Source: Calonectria ilicicola
Taxonomy: Eukaryota; Ascomycota; Sordariomycetes; Hypocreales; Nectriaceae
DNA: 64,000 nt
Reading direction: 5' to 3'
Assembly (NCBI GenBank): GCA_020809705.1
Contig: CP085826.1
Location: forward strand, 3,410,001 to 3,474,000
A program made the translations under genes and the position numbers. The notes beneath the pieces are model-generated. The model saw only the letters and a program-made list of their open reading frames with translations. It searched no databases and had not been told where the DNA came from. This document shows positions 47,397-58,612 of the stretch, one piece after another; the first letter of the stretch is position 1, and each line of letters starts with the position of its first letter.

Positions 47397-48326
47397 CTAT
47401 TTCCAGCCTCCTTTGCGCTTGTCTCCTCGAGATAGTCCACCAGCTCCAGACGTGCCACTTGTAATCGTTGTGGAGGGGACAAACTCAACGGCGGTCCTAC
47501 CTCCGTTTGCCTTTTCGGTCTCCTTCTCCTTTGCTATTTTTTCCCGACTCTTGCGTAATTTATCCCGGAATGCCCGTTCAGGAAATCCGTTGGGATCCCA
47601 TAGATCTGTTGGTAGAGTAGTTGAATACTGGTCCTGACTGTCAATCTCGACAAAATTGAGTAGCTTATCCATCAAGCTGGGGTTTTTCAGTGCGGATGAC
47701 TGTTCTAGTTTTGCGTTGAAATGAACACCTTTCTTCTTGAGCTCCAGAAATTGTTCAAACTTCTTATTAGCGCCCGGTGGAGGCGAGCCAGGTGGTGAAG
47801 GAGGGATGTCAAGATTGGGAGCTGAGGGCAAAGTAAGATCACGCAGCAAGGCACGGTTGGCCGAGTATGGTGACAAAGGGGGGTCCCCTGAGTCGCCCTC
47901 TTCGTCCACCACTGGCTCATCCATGGGCGGGAGCGATGGTCCCAAGGGCACAGCATTTTGTTGGATTGGACCAATGGCTACAGCCTCTTTCTCAGTCTCC
48001 TGCTTTGAGTTTGACGCATCATCTATTTCTAGGTTAATTACAAATCTCAACGCATCAAACCTTTGGAATAGTTTGAAGTGAGGTAAAAAGGGGGGCGAAT
48101 TAATACCTTGCTGAATGGTCTCCGTCAACTCTTCGCTCTTTTCCTTGGCTGGCTCTTGGTCCAGAGCTGGAGCTTGGGTGGGTGCAGCGACAGTTAGTGG
48201 TGCCTAGAAAGCCAAGATTAGTCTCCCTTCTCAAGGTGCGCTGATCGTAATAAATACTGCAATTGGAGCCGTCTGCTCAATCTCCTCATCCTCATCGCTG
48301 CTAGCATATCCGACGAGCCCAGCCAT
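47397..48326 (-). CDS. HCNGP / SAP30BP-like protein
   Basis: Homologue of human SAP30BP (HCNGP), reported as a transcription co-regulator and as a splicing cofactor. Exons 48326-48258, 48203-48107 and 48028-47397 give 265 residues. The N-terminus MAGLVGYASSDEDEE is typical. The HCNGP domain lies in the second half: KKFEQFLELKKKGVHFNAKL, NPSLMDKLLNFVEID, QYSTTLPTDLWDPNGFPE, then a helical Lys/Arg/Glu segment and a Gly-rich basic tail. Donors are weak (GTATTT, GTATTA). The second intron (78 nt) is in frame and stop-free, so an unspliced form would carry 26 extra residues. Divergent from PRP5, 428 bp between starts. Confidence 0.87.
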
Positions 48327-48754
48327 TTTGAAAAGATAATGGGGCTGAGGATATGAAAGATCTGAGTATGAGACTGAGAAACAATCTGGAACCACTCTTG
48401 GCTTAGCGTCGCTCTGACGCGCGAGATGGCGTCTTGGGTAAACCCCGGCTCTACTAGCCCCAGATTTTGAGCATCATCCAACTCAGTTGCTTGCTTGCCT
48501 ACCTTGTAAGCGTCTGCATAAATCTTCGGCCCCTCATCGTCTGCTCATCACCATCCTTCCGCGGCGGACGGGTCATCCAGCTTCAGCTTCTTTTCCGGTC
48601 ATTCTCAGGGTGCAAACCCTCCTTACCAGACGCCGACTGCGCTACTTGGAACGCGGCTCAACGCCACCAGTGGCACCGCCAACAGCTCGGCTCCGTACGC
48701 AAAAAGTAGTACTCACCAAACGTAGTGTCCTGCTGAGCCTGCGAGACCACCACC
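48327..48754. promoter_or_regulatory. Shared promoter region, HCNGP-like / PRP5
   Basis: A 428-bp divergent spacer serving two genes that both act in splicing. No element can be assigned with confidence. Confidence 0.5.
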
Positions 48755-51700
48755 ATGGCTCGGCCAAGAGACTCGCGCTCACCAAGTCCTGCAGGCAGCC
48801 CCAACAACTCACGTCGTCCCCGCAAAGATGACGACCGACGAGACAGGGATCGTCGAGATGACGGGAGAGACCATCGCCGGCGCTCGAGGTCGCGGAGTCC
48901 TGATGTGAGAAGCCACCATCGCAACACCAGCAAACTTTATTCTAACCAAGTCATCCACCAACAGCCCCGATACCGCGATCGCGATCGCGACAGAGACAGA
49001 GATAGAGACAGAGATCGTGGCCGAGACCGCGACTACTATCGCCGTAGGGACCGCTCACTAGATAGGCGAGACGATGACTTCTACCGCGGCGGACGTCGCG
49101 ACCACCGAGATAGGGACCGGCGCAGATCGCGAGACCGCTTCGATGACAGAAACCGTTCACCAGCTCGCCGACGAAATCGCAGCCGTGGAAACGAGAGAGA
49201 CTTCAGAAGGCGAGACGATTCCCGCGACCGAGCGCGTGGACATCGCGAAGGTACGGCTGACTCCCATTCGCGTAGCACTCGCGATGACAGTCGCCCTCGG
49301 AAGACGCCCCTTGCCGACAATGGTAACTCTGCCAGCAATGAGGTTCGTCATCCCGATCGCTCGAGAATACCTGCTCTGGTTGACAGAGAGCAGGCCCAGA
49401 AGCCAAAGCCAAGCGCTGCACAGGTCGAAATCGACAAAAAGGCCGAACGACTTGCCAAACTCGAGGCTTGGAAGAAGAAGAAGGAAATCGAAAGCCAGAA
49501 GCAAAAGGAGGTGAACCCAAGCCAGACGAGAAATCTCTTGGCTGAGATGGACAAGAAGGCAAGTGGTGCATCCTCGAGGACTGTATCACCTGTCGTCTCT
49601 GCTGCCGCTTCACCCGCCGCTTCCAAGGACTCGCCTGGTGCCGCGTCCCCAGTAACGCCTTACTCTGGCAAGTTCGATCCCAAGGCCATTGCCAAAAAAT
49701 CTGCTGCGGCGCGCTCGCATGACGCTGGAAAATCTGTCTTAGGATCCTTAGGTGGTCAGCCAGAGAAGCTCTCCGTCCCTGTAAAACAATCAAGCACCGG
49801 TATGTCAACATTCATTCAATGCGAGCAATATGATTCTAACATACACTGTCTAGCCTCAGCGCTTCCCGCGAACCGGCTCAAAGCCAGCGCCTTTGGTTTC
49901 GCAAAATCTCACGCAGAAAGTGAAAAGCTGCCTTCCAAGCGCAAACTGGACCTCGACGAAGACGACACGATAAAGCGAAAGCTCACCAAGCTCCCTGCCC
50001 TCCCGATCGAGACCGATGATACCCCATACGCTGATCAGGACGAAGATGACGAATCTGATGGAGATAATTTTGCGGAAACTGAAGAGGAAGCAGCCGCTGC
50101 TGCTCGTGCAGCTCATGAGAGACGATTGCAGGCAGAGAATCAAACAGAGCAAGGAGAGCAGGAAGCCAAGCCAGAAGAACTACCGACGAACGGCGAAGCG
50201 ACTACCAACGGTGAAGCAGAGAAGGCTGCTCCTGAGCAAATGGACGTGGACGAAGATGATGACGGTGTGGATCCTCTGGATGCGTTCATGGCTGATCTCA
50301 AGCAGACACAAGTCAGGAAGCCAGTCAAAGCGCCAAAGAAGGTTCAGGAGCCCGAAGCATACTTCAGCGATGACGATTTCGCATTCAAAGCTGAGGAAAA
50401 TGGTGATCCTAATGCGCTCCTCGCAATCACAAACAAGCGCAAGAAGAAGGACATTCCGACGGTCGACTATTCCAAAATCGAAATCGAGCCGATCAGGAAG
50501 AACTTCTGGGTTGAACCAGCAGAACTCAGCGCCCTCAACGAAACCGAGGTGGCAGATTTACGCTTGGAGCTGGATGGAATCAAGGTCAATGGTAAAGACG
50601 TTCCCAAGCCAGTGCAAAAATGGGCACAATGCGGTCTCACGCGACAGACTCTGGACGTGATCGATAATTTGGGATACGAGAAGCCTACTCCTATCCAGAT
50701 GCAAGCGCTCCCCGCCATCATGTCTGGACGCGATGTAATCGGTGTAGCCAAGACAGGTTCCGGCAAAACTGTTGCCTTCCTGCTACCTATGTTCAGACAC
50801 ATCAAGGATCAGTCTCCACTGAAGGACTCGGACGGCCCCATTGGACTCATCATGACACCTACTCGAGAGTTGGCCACCCAGATCCATCGCGACTGTAAAC
50901 CTTTTTTGAAAATGATGGGCCTGCGATCGGTGTGTGCGTACGGAGGTGCCCCTATTCGTGATCAGATTGCTGAACTCAAGCGTGGTGCCGAGGTTGTTGT
51001 ATGCACTCCTGGACGTATGATTGATCTCCTAGCCGCGAACCAAGGCCGTGTTACCAACCTCAGAAGAGTCAGCTACGTCGTGCTGGATGAGGCCGACAGA
51101 ATGTTTGACATGGGTTTTGAGCCACAAGTGATGAAGATTTTTGCCAACATGCGGCCAGACAGGCAAACGATCCTCTTTTCGGCCACCATGCCTCGAATCA
51201 TCGACTCCCTGACCAAAAAGGTGCTCAAGTCGCCCATCGAGATCACTGTGGGTGGCCGAAGCGTAGTTGCCAAGGAAATTGAACAGATTGTCGAAGTCCG
51301 CGAAGAAACTACAAAGTTCCTGCGCGTTCTTGAACTCTTGGGAGATCTATACGACCGAGACGAAGATGCACGCACTCTTATCTTTGTAGAGCGTCAAGAG
51401 AAAGCGGATGACCTCCTTAAAGAGCTGATGGTCAAGGGCTATCCGTGCATGTCCATCCATGGAGGCAAGGATCAGGTCGACAGAGATTCGACCATTGCAG
51501 ACTTCAAGAAGGGTATCGTGCCCATTCTCATCGCAACTTCGGTGGCGGCGCGTGGTCTAGATGTCAAACAGCTGAAGTTAGTCATCAACTACGATGCGCC
51601 AAACCACTTGGAGGACTACGTGCACCGCGCGGGTCGTACAGGCCGTGCTGGAAACACAGGTGTGGCGGTGACATTTGTGACACCAGGGCAAGAAAATTGC

Positions 51701-52513
51701 GCACCAGGTATTGCTAAAGCTCTTGAGCAAAGTGGCCAACCGGTGCCTGAGCGGCTCAATGAGATGCGAAAAGCTCACCGCGAAAAAGTCAAGACAGGAA
51801 AGGCCAAGGATACTTCTGGATTTGGTGGTAAGGGCTTGGACAGGCTGGACCAGGAGCGAGAGGCAGCCCGCCTCCGTGAGCGGAAGACTCACAAGGCAGA
51901 AGGCGAAGAGGAGGACGACAAGGAAGAGAAGAAGGACGATGATGACAAGGCCGAGAAGGCTCTCAGTGCCATTCGAGCCGCTACATCTACAGTGCAGGCT
52001 CGTGAAGCTGCCAAGGCCGAGCAGGCGGATGCAAAAGTTGGACAGGCCGTCATCCAGGGGCCTACCGCCACAACCAAGGACAAAACCAAGGACCCCTTGG
52101 ACAAGGTCAGTTCGGCTGTCAGCGCCATCAATAGCCGTCTCGGCAAAGCTGGCCAGCTCCGCGCAGGTCAGCCCATTGATAACAAGGGTCCTGATGCTGG
52201 AGCGTTCCATGCCACGCTGGAGATCAACGACTTCCCTCAAAAGGCCAGATGGGCCGTCACCAATCGCACCAATGTGGCCAAGATTTTGGAAGCGACGGGA
52301 ACGTCCATCACCACCAAGGGAAATTTCTATGCGCCGGGCAAGGAGGTGCCTGCTGGTGCGGAACCAAAATTATACATTCTTATCGAAGGCGATACAGAGT
52401 TGGTGGTGAGCTCGGCGCTGAACGAACTTACTCGACTTCTCAGGGAGGGAACGATTGCAGCTGCGGATGCCGACAGCCGTGCCCCCGCGAGCGGACGATA
52501 TACTATTACATGA
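48755..52513 (+). CDS. PRP5: DEAD-box RNA helicase Prp5
   Basis: ATPase that remodels U2 snRNP and proofreads branch-site pairing during prespliceosome assembly. Exons 48755-49799 and 49854-52513 give 1234 residues. The N-terminus is an Arg/Asp/Ser-rich region ([13 protein letters not shown] runs, about 25-150), then an acidic segment with [10 protein letters not shown], as in human DDX46/Prp5. Helicase blocks in order: Q motif ([11 protein letters not shown]), [57 protein letters not shown]. The C-terminus has a KH-like region ([18 protein letters not shown]). The 54-nt intron has GTATGT, CTAAC and CTAG but no in-frame stop, so naive reading misses it. Confidence 0.94.
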   Translation: MARPRDSRSPSPAGSPNNSRRPRKDDDRRDRDRRDDGRDHRRRSRSRSPDVRSHHRNTSKLYSNQVIHQQPRYRDRDRDRDRDRDRDRGRDRDYYRRRDRSLDRRDDDFYRGGRRDHRDRDRRRSRDRFDDRNRSPARRRNRSRGNERDFRRRDDSRDRARGHREGTADSHSRSTRDDSRPRKTPLADNGNSASNEVRHPDRSRIPALVDREQAQKPKPSAAQVEIDKKAERLAKLEAWKKKKEIESQKQKEVNPSQTRNLLAEMDKKASGASSRTVSPVVSAAASPAASKDSPGAASPVTPYSGKFDPKAIAKKSAAARSHDAGKSVLGSLGGQPEKLSVPVKQSSTGMSTFIQCEQYDSNIHCLASALPANRLKASAFGFAKSHAESEKLPSKRKLDLDEDDTIKRKLTKLPALPIETDDTPYADQDEDDESDGDNFAETEEEAAAAARAAHERRLQAENQTEQGEQEAKPEELPTNGEATTNGEAEKAAPEQMDVDEDDDGVDPLDAFMADLKQTQVRKPVKAPKKVQEPEAYFSDDDFAFKAEENGDPNALLAITNKRKKKDIPTVDYSKIEIEPIRKNFWVEPAELSALNETEVADLRLELDGIKVNGKDVPKPVQKWAQCGLTRQTLDVIDNLGYEKPTPIQMQALPAIMSGRDVIGVAKTGSGKTVAFLLPMFRHIKDQSPLKDSDGPIGLIMTPTRELATQIHRDCKPFLKMMGLRSVCAYGGAPIRDQIAELKRGAEVVVCTPGRMIDLLAANQGRVTNLRRVSYVVLDEADRMFDMGFEPQVMKIFANMRPDRQTILFSATMPRIIDSLTKKVLKSPIEITVGGRSVVAKEIEQIVEVREETTKFLRVLELLGDLYDRDEDARTLIFVERQEKADDLLKELMVKGYPCMSIHGGKDQVDRDSTIADFKKGIVPILIATSVAARGLDVKQLKLVINYDAPNHLEDYVHRAGRTGRAGNTGVAVTFVTPGQENCAPGIAKALEQSGQPVPERLNEMRKAHREKVKTGKAKDTSGFGGKGLDRLDQEREAARLRERKTHKAEGEEEDDKEEKKDDDDKAEKALSAIRAATSTVQAREAAKAEQADAKVGQAVIQGPTATTKDKTKDPLDKVSSAVSAINSRLGKAGQLRAGQPIDNKGPDAGAFHATLEINDFPQKARWAVTNRTNVAKILEATGTSITTKGNFYAPGKEVPAGAEPKLYILIEGDTELVVSSALNELTRLLREGTIAAADADSRAPASGRYTIT

Positions 52514-53356
52514 GGAATCAATTCAAGAGAAAACGAGACGGGGTCAAGCAGCTCAAGGGTGTGGGGTTCTACTTTGTTCGGGTCAGATTGTTGGACAGGT
52601 GTTTGGGCGAAATTGGGCAACCAAACAGGTCGTTTGTTACTTTTCCAGGAGTCCATGGTGGTGGCAGTCACTGTCTAAGCAAAAGAATCGAGTTGAGGTA
52701 TGGTACAGTCCAAGCTGGGCCCCTCAGTATAACTTAGAAGAGTAAAAAGAAGAAAGGATTGTTTCTGCTCAAATTCAATGATACTAGGCGGTGCTGCTTG
52801 CTTGTTCCAAATTGAGTTGCTCATTCCTTGCTTGAATCTTGTGCCTGTGCTGAGTTGACGTAGTTTTTAGAGTTGAGCCTGAGCACCGGCTAGACTCTGC
52901 ACCACGGAGATTATTTTCAGTCATTCGCTATTCCATCCTCAACCAAGCTTGTTTGATTCCTTGTAATTTCTACGTTGTTCCCAGTTGAGCCTAGCATACT
53001 GGCAAGCTCCAGTGACATATGGCGACTCGCTTTCAAGTATGTTACGGTATGATATGATCCGGGATGATATTGGCAAGGTGTATTAGATTTACTACGTTGA
53101 TCCGTGAGGGACCAGGGCAAGAATATAAGAAAAGGGCCCCAGCCGTATACTCCGTCATTCGCCTTAGAAATTGAAAAATCCTACCCCAAAAATAAGGCCG
53201 TGATTCGTTGCAGGCTTCTAACCCACGGCGTGCATCTCGTCTCCCTTTCTCGGTCACGGTTCCTTGTTCACACACCAAGGCGCATGCTGTGATTGAGTGA
53301 TGCACGTTCTCCTCTGGCCGCTTCTCTCCTGTGCAGTTCAAGGGATGGATGGCATC
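52514..53356. other. Intergenic, 0.8 kb, convergent 3' flanks
   Basis: Between PRP5 and the small MGNICG protein gene. No gene recognised. Confidence 0.6.
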
Positions 53357-53899
53357 TTAATTGAAGGTGCGGTCCTGGTCAACCTGGGCAATTTCCCTCT
53401 CGCGGCGGTTCTGTTCACTGATTTCGTTTAGATTGTCCATCATGGTGGTCTTCTTCTGCTGGTTCAGCTGGTTCTGAAGCTTCCCGCCGCCCTTGGTGGA
53501 TGCTGCGAATCGCGCCTGGTTGACATGATTAGTGCGCGCACAACGTTACGGTGGGCGGGTGTTGTGTGGGTGGGTGGAGGGAAAGGGGGGAGGAGAGAGC
53601 ATAGTCGAATTGTGGTTCCTGCGAGCGCGCGTGTGCTACCAGGCAGGCTGCGGGGGCGTGTTGAGGGGGGGCAAATGTATTCTACTCACCTGGGCAGCCT
53701 CTGCAGCCTTCTTCTTTGCCTCGTTCTGGTCGCCGGCGGACGCCTCGGGCGCGGACGAGCCGCCGCCCAGCGTCCGGGGCGGTCCTCCAATCTTCTTAGG
53801 GACCGGAGCGGAAGTTGGACCTGGAGGCGGAGCCTCGCCGAGCACGCGCCCGGGCCTATCAAAAGGGTCAGATTCGGTCTTGCCGCAGATGTTGCCCAT
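53357..53899 (-). CDS. Small, probably N-myristoylated protein
   Basis: Exons 53899-53690 and 53515-53357, joined over a 174-nt intron (GTGAGT...ACCAG), give 122 residues. I do not recognise a named family, though it looks like a conserved fungal protein. The N-terminus MGNICGKTESDPF has Gly2 for N-myristoylation and Cys5 for possible palmitoylation, suggesting membrane anchoring. Then a Pro-rich stretch (EAPPPGPTSAPVPKKIGGPP), an Ala/Lys-rich helix, and a C-terminal polar helical part (NQLNQQKKTTMMDNLNEISE). The second exon is short and would be missed by frame-based scanning. The frame holds across the join, which supports the model. Role unknown. Confidence 0.72.
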
Positions 53900-55339
53900 G
53901 TCTGCGCAAAATTAGACTATGGCCGTAGGAGGGGAACAAAAAACAACAATGGCGCTTCAGTGCGAGCAAAATCTACAAATCTGTGGCCAAGGGCGGGGTC
54001 GCTCGAGCGGGGAGCGTTGAAGCAGAAAGGCGCTCACAATGGCGGTCGGATAGGAAGGTTGGAGAGGCTCTTGGCGAGGCTGTGCCTCGGACAAAGCTTA
54101 CGACGTAACTTGCAGCAGGTGTTTGGAGGTGCACAGGTGCGCGCCGTGTGGGGGGGGTTCTAGCTAGTCTAGGGGTCACTGCAGAAGGGGAAATGCGGCG
54201 GTGCATGCTGAAGGCGTGCTTGAGGAGCCCGCTGCAAGCCACCGCGTTGGGGCATGGGATGGGCTAGGGGAGGGAGGGAACGACAGAGCCTCCACCAATC
54301 CCGCCCCCACCGTTGAGTTGTGTCGCTCGGAACGTGGTTGGCGACTGCGGACCCCAGAATTGCCGTGAAGCAATCGCATTTTTTGCTTCTTAGTCAGCCC
54401 GCATATGTGATGGCGGACATCGCTCCGTCAAACGTGGCCCACGAGAGAAACCGCGCATCCCGCGCCGTGAGGAACATCGTTCGGTGGTGGTGTGTTATCC
54501 CTATGGCTGTGAAGCGTTGTGCCCCACAGAGCCTTTATGCACCGTGGGGGGCGATCCGCTGAGGGCCTCGCCCGTCTGAAAATAATGCCGATGTTTGGCT
54601 ACCCTACACTGGTTTGGCGAATCTCATCTGCAAGATCTCCAGCTAGCGCCAGATAATAGTACAGGAACAAGTCATGGTGATATTAGCTATGAGCTTGTCC
54701 TGTGTAATCTGATGTTTTTTTTTCCTCTTGGTGTATGAGTATGAGTGGCCGGTGTCTGATCATAACGCAATTCCTTTGCCGTATCCATTTTGTGCTAAGC
54801 ACTGTCATAAAGCAGAGTAGACTTCAATTGGCACACTTTGCTCACCACGAGGAATTTAAAGTGGTGGCATCGCAAGAGTATGTGTCATAAAGTTTTGCGG
54901 CTCTGCGGCTACCATTTACTTGGTGGTAGCTTAACTGGCTACTAGGCAGAACGCATAGGCGCGACAAGCCTCATCATGGATGGCGGACGAGTATTTGGTA
55001 GTCATGAGCAAGGCCTGAGATCTGGAGTTGTGGCCGAGATGTGCAGCACACACCTGGCGCATGCATCCCCACCTCGCCGCCCACCACAGGCCATGACCCC
55101 GAACGGTCTGAATCAACGATGCAACAAAAAGCAATGGTGTGCCATGGGGAAACCCATGTCATGATAGATCGGCAAGATAGGATAAAAAAAAGGATGCACC
55201 TCTCCCCAAGGAACGCGCGCACGCCATATTTTCTTCCCAAGTATCGTCTTACTTTATTCCATTTGCTCAAAAGCTTCCGCATTTGCTCTACCGCATGCCG
55301 CATTTTCTGCTTCAAGTGCGCGCCCCATCAGGCTGTGAG

Positions 55340-56115
55340 CAAGGTGATGTAGCCATTACGCACCGCAGCAGCAGGGACCTCGGCCGAAGGCTAAATTTGG
55401 TGGGCGACAAAGTACAGGCCACAAGGGTTCTCACGCTAACCGTTCTGACCCTTGTGGCCTGTCTTGACAATATACAGCTGTTGTCCTATTGGTCGCAGAT
55501 TTAGCGTGGTACCTCACCTCCTGCCACACAGCCAAAGAGATATATATCCCATCTGATTTTCGCTTCCTTTTTTCCCTCGCGAGTTCCGTGATTCCTCCGC
55601 CCCCTGGAGCTTGCTGACGGGTGCGAACGAGTTCAAATCTGGCGCTCCGACCCCGCTCCCGCTCCATGTGTTGCTCTGCGCCTGAATTTTGGCACGAGCT
55701 CCACTCTCTGATCAAGTAATTGGCGGTCCCCAGGTCACTGGGCGGGTCTGTTCTGGTATCCTTGGTGCTTCAAGGTGCTTCAAGTTCAAGCACAACCCAC
55801 TGCTTACACCTCAGACTCGAAGCCTCAACCTCACCTCGTGACGTTGCGCTTCGCTTCCATTTCGAAATAAAACCTTTTTTCTCCCCGTCCTCTTTACTAA
55901 GACTGTCAACAAAAAAGACACCCTCTCCAAAAAGGAAACGGGGAAAGTATCACAAACAACCTTTGACAATACCTCTATAGCGACGAAGGAACGCAGAAGG
56001 AACGTCCCGAACCATCTCCGGCCTGGTCCTTCCGTTGCCCCCCAAGGTATATGACGACGCCTGGGAGACCCTTTGAACAACGCTCCTCTCTCCCCCTTCG
56101 AAACAAACAACCTTG
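55340..56115. promoter_or_regulatory. Cluster of four CAAGGT hexamers upstream of zafA-like gene
   Basis: CAAGGT occurs at 55340-55345, 55771-55776 and 56043-56048 on the plus strand and as ACCTTG at 56110-56115. As I recall, CAAGGT is the core recognised by Aspergillus fumigatus ZafA. About 0.4 would be expected by chance in this length on both strands. Autoregulation is inferred; the last two may lie in the leader. Confidence 0.45.
55414..55462. repeat. Perfect 15-bp inverted repeat, 19-nt loop
   Basis: ACAGGCCACAAGGGT at 55414-55428 is exactly complemented by ACCCTTGTGGCCTGT at 55448-55462. No clear target duplication flanks it. Could be a cruciform, a paired binding site, or a hairpin in a transcript. 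Confidence 0.85.
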
Positions 56116-56144
56116 GGAAAACCGATTGAATAACCGGCGTCAAC

Positions 56145-57645
56145 ATGGATATGGATAACGCCGAAAATCTTGACCTGGAGGCAGACCTCGCTGCCTTCCA
56201 GGCCAATGCTGGTAACGCCTCTGGCAACATGACCTTTGGCAGCCAGAACTATGGCCACCAGTTGGACCATGTTGACCCTATCGCTGCTCTACAGAGCCTC
56301 AACCAGTCACTAGGCCAAACATGGAACACGTCCTTCAACCAGGCCTTGAACCAGTCTCAAATGCCACCGCCTTCTGGCTTCGTCCTGCCCACAAACACTC
56401 AACCACAATGGATGAGCACTCCTATACCAGACTGGGGTATTCTAATGAACAACCCCGGCCTTGGCATGCCCACCAACCCCATGTTCGATACTGCTGGCAA
56501 TTATGAAGAATGCGCCTCCATGGCTCACGGCTCACATTGTGGTGGTGCCTGCGTGGATCAGTGTGGCGAATGTGCTGACCCCATCTGCTGTTACAACGAT
56601 GCTTGTACTGGTCTCGATGCGGACTACTCAGTTTATTCCGCCTGCTGTTTTGATGAAACCTGCAACGTTCAGCAGGAGCCATGTCTTGACGAGAGCTGCC
56701 ATGAAGCACTCCACCCATGTCATGATGCAAACTGCATGGGACCTACTGTCTCCAACACCCCAGCATCCCGCTCAGTCCCTACCCCTCCCACATTTGAGTC
56801 CGACCCAATGATCACAAGTCCTGTCGATGGTGTCAACGACATGGACTCACTGATCGAGTGGCATGGAGTTTCCGAGACAAAACCCGAGCCAAACTCCATG
56901 AATGAAGATGATCAATTCAAATGTCGTTGGGTTGGTGCGAATGGAGCTGTTTGCCCTGCCGTCTTCCTCAATCACGAGGCTCTCCAGAAACATTGCAAAG
57001 GGGAGCACCTGAAGAATTTGGAGAAAGGCGAGGGTGGATATGTCTGTCGGTGGCATGCGTGCTCGAGAGAAAGTCCATTCTCACAAAAGAGCAAGTTGGA
57101 GAGACATATGCAGACACATACTGGATGTAAGTCTTGATTGCCCTCGACCACAATGAATCCCCGTCATCACAATGCTAACTTGCTGCGTAGTCAAACCTGT
57201 CAGATGCGATATCTGCGGGCTTCTCCTGTCAGCAAAGCAGTCCCTTGAACAGCACAAGCGCACCCACTCCGGGGAAAAGCCGTGGAAGTGCAAGTTTCCT
57301 GGCTGTTCGCAATCCTTTAAGCAACAGAGTGCTCTCAGTAAGCCCAAACCTATTCCCTATTTTCGTGTAGCTTTAATTAACTTAAAATCAGCAATGCACA
57401 CCCGTACACATACTGGCGAAAAGCCTTTGAGCTGCGAGATTTGTGGCAAAAGGTTTGGTGAATCGTCAAATTTATCCAAGCACCGCCGGACCCACAATGT
57501 TAGGGGTGGGCACTTATGTGAACTCTGCGGCAAGGATTTCCATCGTCTGGATCAACTGCGTCGACATCTGAAGTCGAATCATCGTATTGGGATTGATAAG
57601 AGCTCCGAAGATAACACACCGAATGCTAAAGCTGCTCTTGTATAA
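56145..57645 (+). CDS. zafA: C2H2 zinc-responsive regulator, ZafA/Zap1-like
   Basis: Likely activator of zinc uptake genes under zinc limitation. Exons 56145-57126, 57191-57337 and 57392-57645 give 460 residues. Residues about 123-197 form a Cys/His-rich segment (GSHCGGACVDQCGEC, CCFDETC, CLDESCHEALHPCHDANC), resembling the zinc-sensing region of Zap1-type proteins. Six C2H2 fingers follow: FKCRWVGANGAVCP..., YVCRWHACSRESPF..., VRCDICG..., WKCKFPGCSQSF..., LSCEICGKRF..., HLCELCGKDF.... The first two, with wide spacing, look like the Zap1 sensor pair. The second intron (54 nt) is in frame and stop-free and splits finger four between its Cys and His pairs. The ZafA assignment rests on architecture. 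Confidence 0.8.
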
Positions 57646-58612
57646 ACGAATGGATGGGGATAATGGCGTTTTTGGCGCAATGGGCATCCAAGCGGTCATC
57701 CACTGCGGTTATTTGTTTTGATTGATATCGTCATGGTGTTGTTATTGGTTTGGGTTGAAGGTCGGAAAAAAAGTCGCTTTCAATAGATACCCATCTAGGA
57801 GTACGAGATCACGAATTGTCTGATGGCTTACTTCATTCCTTAGTAGCAGCCAATATGTGTAGCGAATAGAGCTTCATTTTAAGACGAAAGAAAAAAACTT
57901 GGTCGTGACCCCCGCTGGCGGGAAATATTTCGCTTTTGGGAGTTATGTGGTCCGATGCCGGTAGCGTTTATTCCGAACCTTGTGATTGCTTCTTCTATCT
58001 CGCGGGGTGCAGAAGTTTCGTTATCTGGATAAGATGGGTGGGTATCGAGGATCAATATGCACTCTTATGGGAACTAATGCGTCCTGGATGGAGTAAAAAA
58101 AAATCTTTGACAGGAATAGAAGGGTGATGGTAAATGAAAGGTCAGGGTGGTGATTTTGTCGGTTCGGTTCGGAGTTATTTATTTGACGCCAAATCCACTT
58201 ACGTCTGGCACAGCATAGCTAAAAAAAAAAAAAAAAAACACAACTACGCCACATCAACTACGAGCATGGGCATGTGCATGGGTATGTGGAAGTCATTTGT
58301 GTGTTTTACCCATCAATCGCCTGGATACATCAACATGTCTCTGGTGAAATGGAAATGCGCACATGAATCGGTATTCTTGATCATGACCTCATTTTTTTTT
58401 ATAGGCTGCATGACCGAGCAGCCCAGTGTCGTGGACATCCCGTCCCAGAACGAGGCCCAAACCGGGAAATAAGTACAAGTCAGACCGAGATTCCCTGAGC
58501 CATGCGATGCAAATTTCGAAGCCTTTTGTTCAAAGAAAAGCACGCCGCGCCTTCCATACCCCGTTTCCTTTCTACCCAGATGTCATGTCGCCCTCCAAGA
58601 ACTGAAAACAGT
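57646..58612. other. Intergenic, 1.0 kb, convergent 3' flanks
   Basis: Between the zafA-like gene and RPL35. Contains an A-tract at 58221-58238; no gene recognised. Confidence 0.55.

Larger units (their letters stand above)
53900..56144. other. Intergenic, 2.2 kb, divergent promoters
   Basis: Between the small MGNICG gene and the ZafA-like regulator. It contains a 15-bp perfect inverted repeat (55414-55462), an imperfect hairpin with T-tract (54661-54722), and four CAAGGT hexamers within 806 bp of the regulator. No protein gene recognised. Confidence 0.55.

Noticed and set aside
48970..49020. GATCGC/GACAGA-type tandem as a satellite
   Set aside because: It encodes the Arg-Asp repeats of the PRP5 N-terminus and is explained by coding.
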